The translations under genes and the position numbers were made by a program. DNA of 64,000 bases. Source: Croceibacterium selenioxidans. GTDB lineage: Bacteria; Pseudomonadota; Alphaproteobacteria; Sphingomonadales; Sphingomonadaceae. The notes below the pieces were generated by a model. The model worked only from the letters and a program-made list of their open reading frames with translations. It was not told where the DNA came from and made no database searches. Location of the stretch: assembly GCF_018599195.1 (NCBI RefSeq), contig NZ_JAHFVK010000002.1:1367960-1431959 (forward strand), written 5' to 3'. This document shows, piece after piece, positions 1 to 9,307 of this stretch; within the stretch, counting starts at the first letter, position 1; every line of letters begins with the position of its first letter.

Positions 1-49
1 TGATCCGTCTTGTCGTGCCGCGATGGGATGGTGAGGGCAGGCGTTGGAC

Positions 50-123
50 CGATGGCCCCTCCATCAGTCACCTGCTGCGACTGCCACCTCCCCACGACGC
101 CTGCGCCGCCACAGGAAGGATTG
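50..123. repeat. Dispersed intergenic repeat, copy 1
   Basis: This stretch reads CCCCTCCATCAG, then CTGCCACCTCCCC, then a spaced AGGAAGGATT. The same order of blocks recurs at 21531-21600 (CCCCTCCGTCAG, CTGCCACCTCCCC, AGGGAGGATT) with a diverged middle. Both copies lie just past the stop codon of a gene. Elements of this kind are scattered between genes in sphingomonad genomes; no function is visible here. Confidence 0.55.
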
Positions 124-139
124 CGGTCATCAGATCAAC

Positions 140-805
140 TTAGTCGCGGCCTTTGAAGCCCTGGGCGATCACGTACCATTCGGACGAGCCTTTGCGGCTG
201 GCCGGCGGCTTGGCGTGCTTGACCGCGCGGAAGTGTCGCTTGAGCAGAGCGAGCAAATCGGCGTCGGTCCCGCCCGCCAGAACCTTGGCCACGAAGGCGC
301 CGTCCTTGTCGAGCACATCGACCGCGAAGTGGGCGGCGGTTTCGACCAGTCCCATGGTCCGCAGGTGATCGGTCTGCTTGTGTCCCACGGTATTGGCAGC
401 CATGTCCGACAGCACCAAGTCCGGCGGCCCGTCTAGCGCGGCTTCGAGCGCAGCCGGGGCCTCGTCGGCCATGAAGTCCATCTGGAAGATCGTCACGCCT
501 TCAAGCGGTTCGGTTTCCAGCAAATCGATGCCGACGACCGCGGCGGAGGGAACCCGCTTGCGTACGACCTGGCTCCAGCCGCCCGGGGCGATGCCCAGGT
601 CAACGACCCGGCGCACGCCTTTGAGCAGACCGAATCGCTCGTCGAGCTCCAGCAGCTTGTATGCCGCCCGGCTGCGGTAGCCCTCGGCCTTGGCCTGCTT
701 GACGTAAGGATCGTTGAGCTGGCGCTCGAGCCAGCGCGTCGACGAAGCCGTGCGGCCGCGGGCGGTCTTAACCCGCCGGTCGGAGTCCTTGCCTGAGCGG
801 CTCAC
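140..805 (-). CDS. rlmE: 23S rRNA (uridine-2'-O)-methyltransferase RlmE (FtsJ/RrmJ)
   Basis: RlmE methylates the 2'-O of a conserved uridine in the 23S rRNA A-loop using S-adenosylmethionine, late in 50S assembly. The 221-residue protein has the Rossmann SAM motif DLGIAPGGWSQ at about 69-79 and the full K-D-K-E catalytic tetrad of the FtsJ family (K50, D134 in LSDMA, K174, E209 in SSEWY). Length is normal for alphaproteobacterial RlmE. The start is a GTG whose last two bases fall in the TGA stop of the upstream phosphatase gene (GTGA overlap), so the two are translationally coupled. Confidence 0.95.
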   Translation of the reverse strand: MSRSGKDSDRRVKTARGRTASSTRWLERQLNDPYVKQAKAEGYRSRAAYKLLELDERFGLLKGVRRVVDLGIAPGGWSQVVRKRVPSAAVVGIDLLETEPLEGVTIFQMDFMADEAPAALEAALDGPPDLVLSDMAANTVGHKQTDHLRTMGLVETAAHFAVDVLDKDGAFVAKVLAGGTDADLLALLKRHFRAVKHAKPPASRKGSSEWYVIAQGFKGRD

Positions 806-1989
806 CGGATGGTCTGCTTGAGTCGCCGGAGCGCGGCCTGTGCCTCGATACCGAGCGCGTCGGCGGACATCAGTCCTCGCAGGATGCCCTCACGAATTCC
901 GCGGTCGGCCACGCCGAGTCGTGTGGCCGGCCAGATGTCGAGAATGGCTTCGAGAATCGCGCATCCCGCGACTACCAGATCGGCACGTTCGTTTCCGATA
1001 CAGGGGAGCCGGCGGCGTTCTTCGGGTCCCATGGTGGAAAGCCGGGTCGCGATGTCGCGCATGGATTCGGAAGGCACGACCAGACCGTCGACAGCCTTCC
1101 TGTCGTATTGCGGAAGATCGAGATGCAAGCTGGCGAGGGTGGTCACGGTGCCGCTGGTACCCAGAAGGCGCAGGTTGGGCAAACGGAAGGGGGCGATGCG
1201 CTCCGCGAATCCGGCAAAGCTGTCGGCCACGAGCTTGTGCATCTTGCGATAGCGCGCGAGCCGTGAGGCGGCATCGGTGCCCTCGTCACCCACGGTTTCG
1301 GTAAGCGAAACCACGCCCCAGGGTACGCTCTGCCAATCGAGAATATGCGGCACCGGGGCGCCAGGCTCGATCAGGACCAACTCGGTCGAGCCGCCCCCGA
1401 TGTCGAAGATCACCGCTGGTCCGATCCCGTCCTCGAGCAGGATATGGCAGCCGAGCACGGCCAGGCGCGCCTCTTCCTGGGCGGAGATGACGTTAAGCCG
1501 GATTCCCGTTTCGTGCCGCACCCGCTCGATGAATTCGGCGCCGTTGGTCGCCCTCCGGCACGCCTCGGTGGCGACCGAACGGGCGAGCCGCACGTTGCGC
1601 CGCTTAAGCTTTTCGGAGCAGACCCTCAGCGCCCCGACGGCGCGGTCCATGGCCTGGTCGCTCAGCCGGCCGGTCTGGGCCAGACCCTCGCCCAGGCGCA
1701 CGACACGGCTGAACGCGTCGATGACCACGAAATTCGCGTCCGCCGGGCGCGCGATCAGCAGCCGGCAGTTGTTGGTACCCAGATCGATTGCCGCATAAGC
1801 CTGGCGCGACTGGCCAAGGGGGAGGCTTACAGGCTGCTCGCGCAAGTCAGCGCCGTTGGCGCTGCCGTTTGCCTGCCTTTCGCCGGCGGTGCCGGAGTGG
1901 CCCGACCGAGGGAGCTTGGCCAAATTCGGCACATCCCCCTCAGAACCCGCGGTACTCCGCCGCTCATCCGGCGGATTGAAATCCGCCAT
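802..1989 (-). CDS. ppx: Ppx/GppA-family phosphatase (exopolyphosphatase / pppGpp phosphohydrolase)
   Basis: Member of the ASKHA-fold Ppx/GppA family, which hydrolyses inorganic polyphosphate or pppGpp. The first actin-like motif is YAAIDLGTNNCRLLIA at about 65-80, the second is FDIGGGSTELVLI, and the catalytic-glutamate region reads VATEACR. The roughly 60 residues before the first motif are polar and low-complexity and look like a disordered extension; a shorter start is possible but no better codon was found. The stop overlaps the GTG of rlmE, a pairing common in sphingomonads. Polyphosphatase and pppGpp phosphatase cannot be told apart from sequence alone. Confidence 0.88.
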   Translation of the reverse strand: MADFNPPDERRSTAGSEGDVPNLAKLPRSGHSGTAGERQANGSANGADLREQPVSLPLGQSRQAYAAIDLGTNNCRLLIARPADANFVVIDAFSRVVRLGEGLAQTGRLSDQAMDRAVGALRVCSEKLKRRNVRLARSVATEACRRATNGAEFIERVRHETGIRLNVISAQEEARLAVLGCHILLEDGIGPAVIFDIGGGSTELVLIEPGAPVPHILDWQSVPWGVVSLTETVGDEGTDAASRLARYRKMHKLVADSFAGFAERIAPFRLPNLRLLGTSGTVTTLASLHLDLPQYDRKAVDGLVVPSESMRDIATRLSTMGPEERRRLPCIGNERADLVVAGCAILEAILDIWPATRLGVADRGIREGILRGLMSADALGIEAQAALRRLKQTIR

Positions 1990-2171
1990 TTTCTCTTAAC
2001 TCGCTCGTATTTCTTACCCGCTCGAAGGCGGAACCTGGGCACAGGCTAGCGAAAGCGCTTCGCCGGGGCAAGTTTGGGGCCGCGGACCCGGCGAGCGCAT
2101 TCCGTGTCACGAGACGCGTGTGGCCCGCTTGACGAGAGCGTCCGGCCTTTCTAGATGCGCCGCTCCCGCGT

Positions 2172-2245
2172 TGCCCCGTCGTCTAATGGTAAGACTACGG
2201 ACTCTGACTCCGTCAATTGAGGTTCGAATCCTCACGGGGCATCCA
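2172..2245 (+). tRNA. tRNA-Gln (anticodon CUG)
   Basis: A complete cloverleaf can be folded. The acceptor stem is TGCCCCG with CGGGGCA. The anticodon stem ACGGA/TCCGT encloses the loop CTCTGAC, giving anticodon CTG (reads CAG). The T arm contains GGTTCGAATCC. CCA is encoded at 2243-2245. The weak U1-A72 first pair is typical of glutamine tRNAs. Confidence 0.96.
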
Positions 2246-2386
2246 TTCCACGGCCAGATCTTGGCGGAATAGCGCGGGATCGCGGCTAGATCGCTCCCCA
2301 TATCATCGCTGATCTGCCGTTCTGAAGGGCCACCTGAGTAACCCTGGCTCGCAGCGGTTTGCGGGCTCGCGCTCCTGTCCTGGGTG

Positions 2387-3328
2387 CTATTGGCCCGAGC
2401 TGGCTGGTTCGGTGATGAAAGCCAGGATCGCGCTCATGGTCGCCTCGGGTTGCTCTTCCATCAACCAGTGACCGGAATCGCGTATGCTGAGCCCGCGGAC
2501 ATCGGTTGCGGCGAAGGCGATTTCGTTCGCAAAGCCCTCTCCGAACGATTTTTCTCCACCGATCGCGAGGATCGGCATGGCGAGCTTGCCCTCTGCGAGG
2601 AACGTCTGGTTATCGACGGCGTCCTGGCGGAAGGCCGCGAATTGCGCGAACGCGTTATGGATCGCATGGGGGCGGGAGTAGAGCGCGGCATAATGGGCGC
2701 GAGTTTCTTCGTCGATGTGCTTCGGGTCGGCCGATAGTTCATTGTAAAAGCGATCGAGGTAGATCCGCTCTCGACCGGCTACGAGCCGTTCTTCGTCAGG
2801 TCCGAAGAAGTCGAAGTGCCAGGTTCGCTGGTCCTTGATCACGGTGTCCCAATTGCCAAGCCCGGGAAGCGGTGCGTCCATCACCACCCAGCGAGTGACC
2901 CGGTCGCGGTTCTGGGCGGCGAAGGCGTAGCCGACCATGTTGCCGATATCGTGCGTGACCAGCGCCAACGGGCCGTCGAGCCCGAGCGCACGAAGCACGG
3001 CCGCCATATCGCCGGCTTCGCTCTTCTTGTCGTAGCCGGTCTCGGGATGCGACGAGAGGCCCATGCCGCGCAGGTCCGGGACGACGACCGTGTGATCGGC
3101 GGCCAAACGACCCGCGAGCGGCGCCCACATGTCTCCGGTATCGCCGAACCCATGCAGCAGAAGGACAACGGGCCCGTGTCCGCCGATACGTGTGTGGATC
3201 GTCGTCCCGTCGACAGCGATATCTCGTGTCTCGAAGGTCGAAGGAAAGGGCTCGACTTTGGCCATTGCGGGGGCACCGGCGAAAAGTCCGGCAACGAATA
3301 TGGCAAGCCAGCAAATTTGACGGCTCAT
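2387..3328 (-). CDS. Exported alpha/beta hydrolase, epoxide hydrolase / dehalogenase type
   Basis: A 313-residue alpha/beta-hydrolase with an N-terminal signal peptide (hydrophobic 6-20, ending APAMA-K), so probably periplasmic. It has the oxyanion motif LLLHGFGDTG near 56-65, a nucleophile elbow THDIGN with aspartate D127 instead of serine, and a C-terminal GHW histidine (about H287). An Asp nucleophile points to epoxide hydrolases and haloalkane or haloacetate dehalogenases rather than esterases. The start at 3328 follows a strong GGGGGGA ribosome site and fits the signal peptide; a longer in-frame extension upstream is not convincing. The substrate is unknown. Confidence 0.85.
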   Translation of the reverse strand: MSRQICWLAIFVAGLFAGAPAMAKVEPFPSTFETRDIAVDGTTIHTRIGGHGPVVLLLHGFGDTGDMWAPLAGRLAADHTVVVPDLRGMGLSSHPETGYDKKSEAGDMAAVLRALGLDGPLALVTHDIGNMVGYAFAAQNRDRVTRWVVMDAPLPGLGNWDTVIKDQRTWHFDFFGPDEERLVAGRERIYLDRFYNELSADPKHIDEETRAHYAALYSRPHAIHNAFAQFAAFRQDAVDNQTFLAEGKLAMPILAIGGEKSFGEGFANEIAFAATDVRGLSIRDSGHWLMEEQPEATMSAILAFITEPASSGQ

Positions 3329-3543
3329 ATGAGTCCCCCCTGTCGATGGTCCTTGCGTAGCAGTTAGTCTGCGGCAGGTCACGGCGCGCGAAAGGCGGGG
3401 AAGGTTGGACGCGCCCAACTTTTGGGGGGTACGGGCGCGTCCATGCTGCCAATGATCCGTGACCAAGTGCGTTCCAGACAATATGCTCCACTTGGCTCAC
3501 GGACGCCTGGGCGAGGGTCTTGCCGTATCCGGTCCTTTCCCCG

Positions 3544-6500
3544 TCAGGTCGCCGACAGCTCCGAACCGAGCCTGTCGACGTCGGTATAATCGCCCGTCAC
3601 GTGGTGCTTGGGCTTTCCCCGAAGCAGCAGGTGGCTGATGGCCGGAAGGACGAACAAGGTCAGCAGGGTCGAGGTGATCAATCCTCCGATCACCACGACC
3701 GCGAGCGGCTTCTGGACTTCGGCCCCGGTGCCGGTCGCCAGGGCCATGGGCACGAAACCGACGGCCGGGACGAGGCCCGTCATCAGCACCGCCCTCACGC
3801 GTTCCATCGTTCCTTCCTTGATGGCTCGATCGACTGCCATTCCAGCATCGAGACGCTGGTTGATGCTGGTCATCACGACCAGTCCGTTGAGGACCGTAAC
3901 ACCGGACAACACGATGAAACCAACCGCGGCCGACACCGAGAATGGATGCCCCGTGAGAAGCAACGCGAACACGCCGCCCGCCAGGGCCAGCGGAATGGCG
4001 GAATAGACGGCCAGGGCCTGCCGCATCCCGCGCAGGGCGAGGAACAGCAGGCCGAAGATAGCCGCGAAGATCAGCGGGATCACCAACGAGAGCCGTGCCG
4101 AGGCCGCCTGGAGGTTTTCGAATTGACCGCCCCATTCGAGGAAGCTGCCCGGCGGCAGCGTCACTTCGCGGGCAACCTTGTCGCGGGCCTCGGCCACGAA
4201 TGACCCGAGGTCATTGCCCCGGACATTCGCCTGGACAACCACGCGACGCTTGCCGTTTTCGCGACTGACTTGATTCAAGCCTTCGGAAAAACTGAACCGG
4301 GCCAGTTCGCGCAAGGGGACGGAGCCGCGATGGACGTCGTCTCCGGGGAGCATGACCGGCAGCGCGCCCACAGCGTCGAGATCGTTGCGGGTGGCGGAAT
4401 CCAGTCGAACGACCACGTCATACCGACGGTCACCCTCGAACACGATCCCGGCCTCACGCCCTCCCATCGCGGCCGCGACGGTGTCGCTGACATCCTTCAG
4501 GCTGAGGCCATAGCGAGCGATCGCGTCGCGATCGAACCGGACGTCGAGCACAGGGAAGCCCTCGGTCTGTTCGACCTTGACGTCGGCGGCGCCGGGGACA
4601 GTGTTGAGCACCGCTGCGATCTCGTTCGCCGTGCGGCCCATGGCTTCAAGGTCGTCGCCATAGACCTTCACGGCAATGTCTCCCCGGACTCCTGCGATGA
4701 GCTCGTTGAAGCGCAACTGGATCGGCTGGCTGATCTCGACGGCGTTACCGACGAGCGGTTCGAGCGCCTTCTCGACGCGTTCGATCACGTCGTCTTTCGT
4801 GTGGACGCCGGCGGGCCACTCGTCATCGGGTTTGAGGATGATGAAGGTATCCGAGGCATTGGGCGGCATGGGGTCGCTGGCCACTTCGGCGGTGCCCGTC
4901 TTCGAGAAGACGAACGCCACCTCGGGCAATTCGGCCACAGTCCTTTCGACCTGCTCCTGCATTCGCGTGGATTGCGCCAGCGACGTCGAAGGAATGCGCA
5001 CCGCCTGCATCGCCAGGTTCCCTTCGCCGAGCACCGGCAGGAACTCGCTGCCTAGCATGGTGAAGACGAGCGCTGCTGCCGCAAAAGTTCCGGCGCCGGC
5101 GCCGATCCAGGGCCAGGGCCGGGCGATGACGCGGCCCAACAGCGGCTCGTAACGCGCTTTCACCCAGGCGACGGCCTTTACGTCCTTCTCGGCCACTTCG
5201 CCGCGAATGAGCAGCGCGACCATTGCGGGCACGAAGGTGAGTGACGCCAGGAACGCCCCCGCGAGCGCGAGGAGCACCGTGATCGCCATCGGGGAAAAGG
5301 TCTTGCCCTCGACCCCCGTGAACGTGAGCAAGGGAATGAAGACGAGGAAGATGATCGCCTGCCCAAAGAGCGTTGGCCGGATCATCTCCTTCGAGGCTTC
5401 GAACACCTCGTGCAGACGTTCATCGCGCGTGAGAACGCGGCCCTCCTGCTTCTGACGGTGAGCTAGGCGTCTCAGGCAGTTCTCGATAATGATGATCGAC
5501 CCGTCGACGATGAGCCCGAAGTCCAGCGCCCCGAGACTCATGAGGTTGCCTGACGTACCGGTGACATTCATGCCCGTGGCCATGATCAGGAACGAGATCG
5601 GTATGACCAGCGCGGCGATGACCGCCGCCCTGAAGTGGCCGAGCAGCCAGAACAGCACGCCGATGACGAGGAGCGCTCCAAAGAACAGGTTTTCCTCGAC
5701 GGTGCCGATCGTCGCATCCACCAGATGCGACCTGTCGAGAACGGTCTTTACTTGAATCCCCGGTGGCAACGATCGGGCAACTTCCTCAAGGCGCTCGGCC
5801 GAGGCGGCCGCAACGATACGGCTATTGCCATCCGCCAGCATGAGCACCGTGCCGACCACGACCTCCTTGCCGTTCTGCGTGGCCGTGCCGGTACGAAGAT
5901 CACCGCCGACACTGACGGTGGCGACATCGCGCACCTGAACCGGCACGCCGCCCCTCGAAGCAACGGTTGCCCGCTCGATCTCATCGAGCTTGCGAATACG
6001 GCCGTCGGCGCGAACGAGGAACGCCTCGCCGCCGCGCTCGACGAAGTTTGCGCCGACCGAGACGTTTGCACTTTCTAGGGCTTCAGCGAGCTCGGAGAAC
6101 GAGATTCCATAGCTGGACATCTGCGTTGTGTCGGGATGGACGACGAACTGCTTCTCGTAGCCGCCGATGGAGTCGATTCCGGCAACGCCGGGCACCGACC
6201 GTAGCTGTGGCCTGATCACCCAGTCCTGGACCGAACGAAGGTAACCCTGCTTGGCGACATCGTCCCTGAGGATTTCTCCAGAGGGGGTCACGTAGCTCCC
6301 GTCTGGCTGGAAGCCCGGACGACCCGCAACCCGCCGGACGTCCTTGGAACCGGCCGGAACGAAGTCCACGACATACATCAGGACCTCGCCCAGTCCGGTC
6401 GAGACCGGACCCATCTCCGGTTCGACTCCGTCAGGCAAGGTGCCCTTGGCCTGGTTCAGCCGCTCGGCCACCTGTTGCCGGGCGAAATAGAGATCGGTGC

Positions 6501-6759
6501 CGTCTTCGAAGACGACTGTAACCTGGCTGAAACCGTTGCGCGAGATCGAGCGAGAACTCTCCAGCCCCGGAATGCCCGCCATGGCGGTTTCGACGGGGAA
6601 GGTGACCAGCCGCTCCATGTCGAGCGGACCGAGGTTGGGCGCGACCGTGTTGATCTGCACCTGCTTGTTGGTGATGTCAGGGACCGCGTCGATCGGTAGT
6701 TTGAGGAGCTGGAACACACCGTAGGCCGCGATGACCATGGTTATGATCACGACGGCCAT
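3544..6759 (-). CDS. czcA: CzcA/CusA-type heavy-metal RND efflux pump, 5' end frameshifted
   Basis: The inner-membrane RND transporter (1071 residues) of a heavy-metal tripartite efflux pump, probably for Zn, Co, Cd or Ni. TM4 carries the HME signature DFGLIVDG followed by IEN. TM1 is complete (AVVIITMVIAAYG). The expected N-terminus, MITRILDASIRFRW, is encoded from ATG 6797, one base after the czcB stop, but in another frame that stops at 6747. One missing G near 6754-6759 (TGG followed by CC) would join the two into the usual start. As it stands, translation would have to begin at the internal ATG 6759, which lacks its own ribosome site. Sequencing error or a true inactivating or weakening mutation are both possible. 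Confidence 0.9.
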   Translation of the reverse strand: MAVVIITMVIAAYGVFQLLKLPIDAVPDITNKQVQINTVAPNLGPLDMERLVTFPVETAMAGIPGLESSRSISRNGFSQVTVVFEDGTDLYFARQQVAERLNQAKGTLPDGVEPEMGPVSTGLGEVLMYVVDFVPAGSKDVRRVAGRPGFQPDGSYVTPSGEILRDDVAKQGYLRSVQDWVIRPQLRSVPGVAGIDSIGGYEKQFVVHPDTTQMSSYGISFSELAEALESANVSVGANFVERGGEAFLVRADGRIRKLDEIERATVASRGGVPVQVRDVATVSVGGDLRTGTATQNGKEVVVGTVLMLADGNSRIVAAASAERLEEVARSLPPGIQVKTVLDRSHLVDATIGTVEENLFFGALLVIGVLFWLLGHFRAAVIAALVIPISFLIMATGMNVTGTSGNLMSLGALDFGLIVDGSIIIIENCLRRLAHRQKQEGRVLTRDERLHEVFEASKEMIRPTLFGQAIIFLVFIPLLTFTGVEGKTFSPMAITVLLALAGAFLASLTFVPAMVALLIRGEVAEKDVKAVAWVKARYEPLLGRVIARPWPWIGAGAGTFAAAALVFTMLGSEFLPVLGEGNLAMQAVRIPSTSLAQSTRMQEQVERTVAELPEVAFVFSKTGTAEVASDPMPPNASDTFIILKPDDEWPAGVHTKDDVIERVEKALEPLVGNAVEISQPIQLRFNELIAGVRGDIAVKVYGDDLEAMGRTANEIAAVLNTVPGAADVKVEQTEGFPVLDVRFDRDAIARYGLSLKDVSDTVAAAMGGREAGIVFEGDRRYDVVVRLDSATRNDLDAVGALPVMLPGDDVHRGSVPLRELARFSFSEGLNQVSRENGKRRVVVQANVRGNDLGSFVAEARDKVAREVTLPPGSFLEWGGQFENLQAASARLSLVIPLIFAAIFGLLFLALRGMRQALAVYSAIPLALAGGVFALLLTGHPFSVSAAVGFIVLSGVTVLNGLVVMTSINQRLDAGMAVDRAIKEGTMERVRAVLMTGLVPAVGFVPMALATGTGAEVQKPLAVVVIGGLITSTLLTLFVLPAISHLLLRGKPKHHVTGDYTDVDRLGSELSAT

Positions 6760-6798
6760 CTGAAGCGGATCGAGGCGTCGAGGATGCGTGTGATCATC

Positions 6799-7965
6799 TC
6801 AGTGCTCCGCCTCGCCCTTGCCGAGTTCGGCCTTGAGCAGGAAAGCCCCGCGCGTCGCCACCACTGTGCCGGGACGAAGGCCCTCGATGATCTCGATGCG
6901 CCCGCCGCCGCGTTGACCCGCTGCGACGTTCGCCGCCTGGAAGCCGTTCGGGGTACGGACGAACACCACGTCACGGCCCTCGAAGCTCTGCACCGCTTCC
7001 TCGGGTAGAGCGATGCGGCTGGTGTCGGCGGTCACGGGTAGAATTCGGGCTCGTAGCCCCTGGCCTTGGCTAAGCCCGCCTGAACCTTCAGGCTCCAGCA
7101 CGACCGTCGCCGTCTTGCTTTCGGGGTCGAGGCCCGGTGTGATCGATCGCACGACCGCTCCTCGCCCCTCGCCGTCGGGGAGCTCGATGACCGCCCGATC
7201 ACCGGGCTGGATGCGTCGCGCATCGGTCGCGAGAACCGACGCGTTAATCTGTATCCGGCTCGGGTCTGCCACCCGGAACAGCTCGGTACCCGCCGGGACG
7301 AAGGCGCCAAGCTTGGCGTCGGCCCTGGTGATCCGCCCCGAAATCAGGCTTACGACCGACAAGGTGCGGCCATCGCCGCTAAGCTTTGCAGCGCTGGCCG
7401 CGGAACGGGCGCGACGAGCTTCGGCCTCAGCCTGGGACAGCGCCGCGCGGGCGCCTTCGAGATCCTGCCGGGCGGTAACCCTGGCTTCGTAGAGGCGCTG
7501 CTCGCGCTCATAGGCCGAACGAGCCAGCGCAAGTTGCGCTTCGGCACTGGAGCGCTCGGAAGAGAGGGCGGCCGCATCTCGGCTTTCCATGATCGCGACG
7601 GAATCCCCTGCGCGGACAAATTCACCCAGGCGGCGATTGATGCGCACGATCGCACCGTCGGCACGAGCGGTCAGGACCGCCTCGCCCGCCGGGGTGGGGG
7701 CGACAATGCCCTGAGCGAGAATCTCGGAAGCGAGCCCGCCGGCCTTGACCTGCTCTACGGCGATGCCCGCAGTCCGGGCTCTATCGGCCGTCATGGCGAT
7801 GAAGCCTTCAGGCCCATGCCCTTCCTCTTCCTCGTGGTTGTCGGCTGCCTCGACCTGAGGCGCCGACGAAAGCGTCCGGCCGAGGAAATATCCGCCGGCT
7901 GTAAGCGCGAGAGCACCGGCCGCGCCCACGGCAATCAGCTGGAGTCGGTTCAATTGGAGTTCCAT
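6799..7965 (-). CDS. czcB: CzcB-type RND efflux periplasmic adaptor (membrane fusion protein)
   Basis: A periplasmic adaptor of 388 residues linking the CzcA pump to the outer-membrane channel. The N-terminal membrane anchor (about 10-30) is followed by an acidic/His patch HEEEEGHG at about 44-51, which may bind metal. Then come a biotinyl-lipoyl-like half-motif (DGAIVRI with the later GRITRADAKLGAFVPAG), a long coiled-coil hairpin rich in Glu/Arg/Ala (about 140-200), a beta-barrel domain and a membrane-proximal domain. It lies 43 bases after czcC and its stop is one base before the ancestral czcA start. No CusF-like extension is present. Confidence 0.92.
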   Translation of the reverse strand: MELQLNRLQLIAVGAAGALALTAGGYFLGRTLSSAPQVEAADNHEEEEGHGPEGFIAMTADRARTAGIAVEQVKAGGLASEILAQGIVAPTPAGEAVLTARADGAIVRINRRLGEFVRAGDSVAIMESRDAAALSSERSSAEAQLALARSAYEREQRLYEARVTARQDLEGARAALSQAEAEARRARSAASAAKLSGDGRTLSVVSLISGRITRADAKLGAFVPAGTELFRVADPSRIQINASVLATDARRIQPGDRAVIELPDGEGRGAVVRSITPGLDPESKTATVVLEPEGSGGLSQGQGLRARILPVTADTSRIALPEEAVQSFEGRDVVFVRTPNGFQAANVAAGQRGGGRIEIIEGLRPGTVVATRGAFLLKAELGKGEAEH

Positions 7966-8008
7966 TTGCGGAAAGTCCTTCTTGCGCGATCCGCGCGAAT
8001 GGTGGGGG

Positions 8009-9253
8009 TCACTGCGTGGCCAGCCTGATGAGCAGGGCGGCTGCCTTGCCTTGCGCTTCCCGCGCGTCGATCAGAGCTCGCCGGATGCCGTCCCGCGCTT
8101 CGGCCGCGGACAGCACTTCGATCAGTTCGAACTTGCCGTTGCGGTAGCCGATGTCGGCAAGCCTCAGCGCTTCTTCGGCCTGGGGCAGGGACTCCGCTTC
8201 AAGCGTATCGGCCTTGGCTTCAGCGGCGAGATAGTCTGCCCGCGCTTCCGCCACGGCCTGGCGATACTCCGACACCGCAACCGTCTCTCGTGCCGCGGCT
8301 CCGCGGGCCTGCGCCCGCGCCGCTGCGACATGGCCCTGGTTGCGATCGCGGAAGGGCAAGGGGAGGGTGACGCCGAGGACCAGAGCGTTGTCGTTGCTTT
8401 CCTCAAACCGCCTCACGCCAGCGGAAACTCTCGGATCGGGAATGCCCGACGCGCGCTCGCGGCCGACCAGCGATTGGGCCGCGATCCGCTCGGCGGCAGC
8501 CAGGCGCGGTTCGAGCCCCTGGTATTCCGCCAGCATCTCGTGGGGCGGCTCCAATCTGGGGAAGCCTTCCGCGGGCGGCGGGGCCGGGTCCTGGGACCAC
8601 AGCATCCCCAGCACGAATCTGGAGGCTAGCGCCGTCGCCTGAGCGGCCTTCAACTCCGCCTCGGCCTCCGACAGCTCGGCCTGAGCCCGGAGGGATCGAA
8701 GCGGCGGTTCGCGACCGGCGGCGACAAGCTCGGCCGCGATCCGGGCCAGTTCCCGGTTCCGCTCGACCACGTTCAAAGCCAGGGCGACCCGGGATTGTGC
8801 AGCGACCGCGCCGACATATCGCTGGCGCACGGTCATCGCGAGATCGGCGATCGCCATCTTCTCGCGCAGAAGCGCGACATCGACATCGGCGCGTGCCGCG
8901 GCCAGCCTCGCGCCGCGTTTGCCGCCCAGTTCAAGCGGAAGCCCTGCGCTGAGGGTGTATTCGGCAGCGCTCAGCCCCGAGTAGGGTCCGCTCCCGGCCA
9001 CATTCTCGACCTCCAGCGACGCTTCAGGGTTAGGCCGCAGCCCCGCCTGCGTCAGCAGCGCCTGCGCGGCCTCGACTTCGGCGCGAGGGCCGATGGTTCG
9101 GGGGTTCTGCGAGCCTGGCGAAACGCCATCGGTCGCACCGGCGAGCGCCAATGCCTCTTCAAGGGTCACCGTCTCCTGGGCAGCCGCCGGCAGCGGCAAA
9201 GCCGCGAAGCCGGCGCCCGCCAACAGGGCACCCAACAATATTGAGGATTTCAT
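8009..9253 (-). CDS. czcC: CzcC-type outer-membrane efflux channel (TolC family)
   Basis: A 414-residue outer-membrane factor of the metal-efflux operon. It has a cleavable signal peptide (hydrophobic 5-22, ending PAAAQ-E) followed by VTLEEALALA, the usual start of the first OEP repeat. The two OEP repeats are rich in Ala, Glu and Leu with long helical stretches, and include TLPLPFRDRNQG, typical of the CzcC group. There is no lipobox cysteine, so it is not lipidated. It is transcribed before czcB and czcA, 55 bases after the small His-rich gene. Confidence 0.92.
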   Translation of the reverse strand: MKSSILLGALLAGAGFAALPLPAAAQETVTLEEALALAGATDGVSPGSQNPRTIGPRAEVEAAQALLTQAGLRPNPEASLEVENVAGSGPYSGLSAAEYTLSAGLPLELGGKRGARLAAARADVDVALLREKMAIADLAMTVRQRYVGAVAAQSRVALALNVVERNRELARIAAELVAAGREPPLRSLRAQAELSEAEAELKAAQATALASRFVLGMLWSQDPAPPPAEGFPRLEPPHEMLAEYQGLEPRLAAAERIAAQSLVGRERASGIPDPRVSAGVRRFEESNDNALVLGVTLPLPFRDRNQGHVAAARAQARGAAARETVAVSEYRQAVAEARADYLAAEAKADTLEAESLPQAEEALRLADIGYRNGKFELIEVLSAAEARDGIRRALIDAREAQGKAAALLIRLATQ

Positions 9254-9307
9254 GATTCATCCCGTTCTCGTCCATTGATCACGAACCGCCACAAGGCGGC
9301 GAAGTAA

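Noticed and set aside
3497..4135. 212-codon minus-strand open frame overlapping the 3' end of czcA
   Set aside because: It lies inside czcA in another frame, is Arg/Gly/Pro-rich and has no motif. It is a shadow of the high-GC codon pattern.
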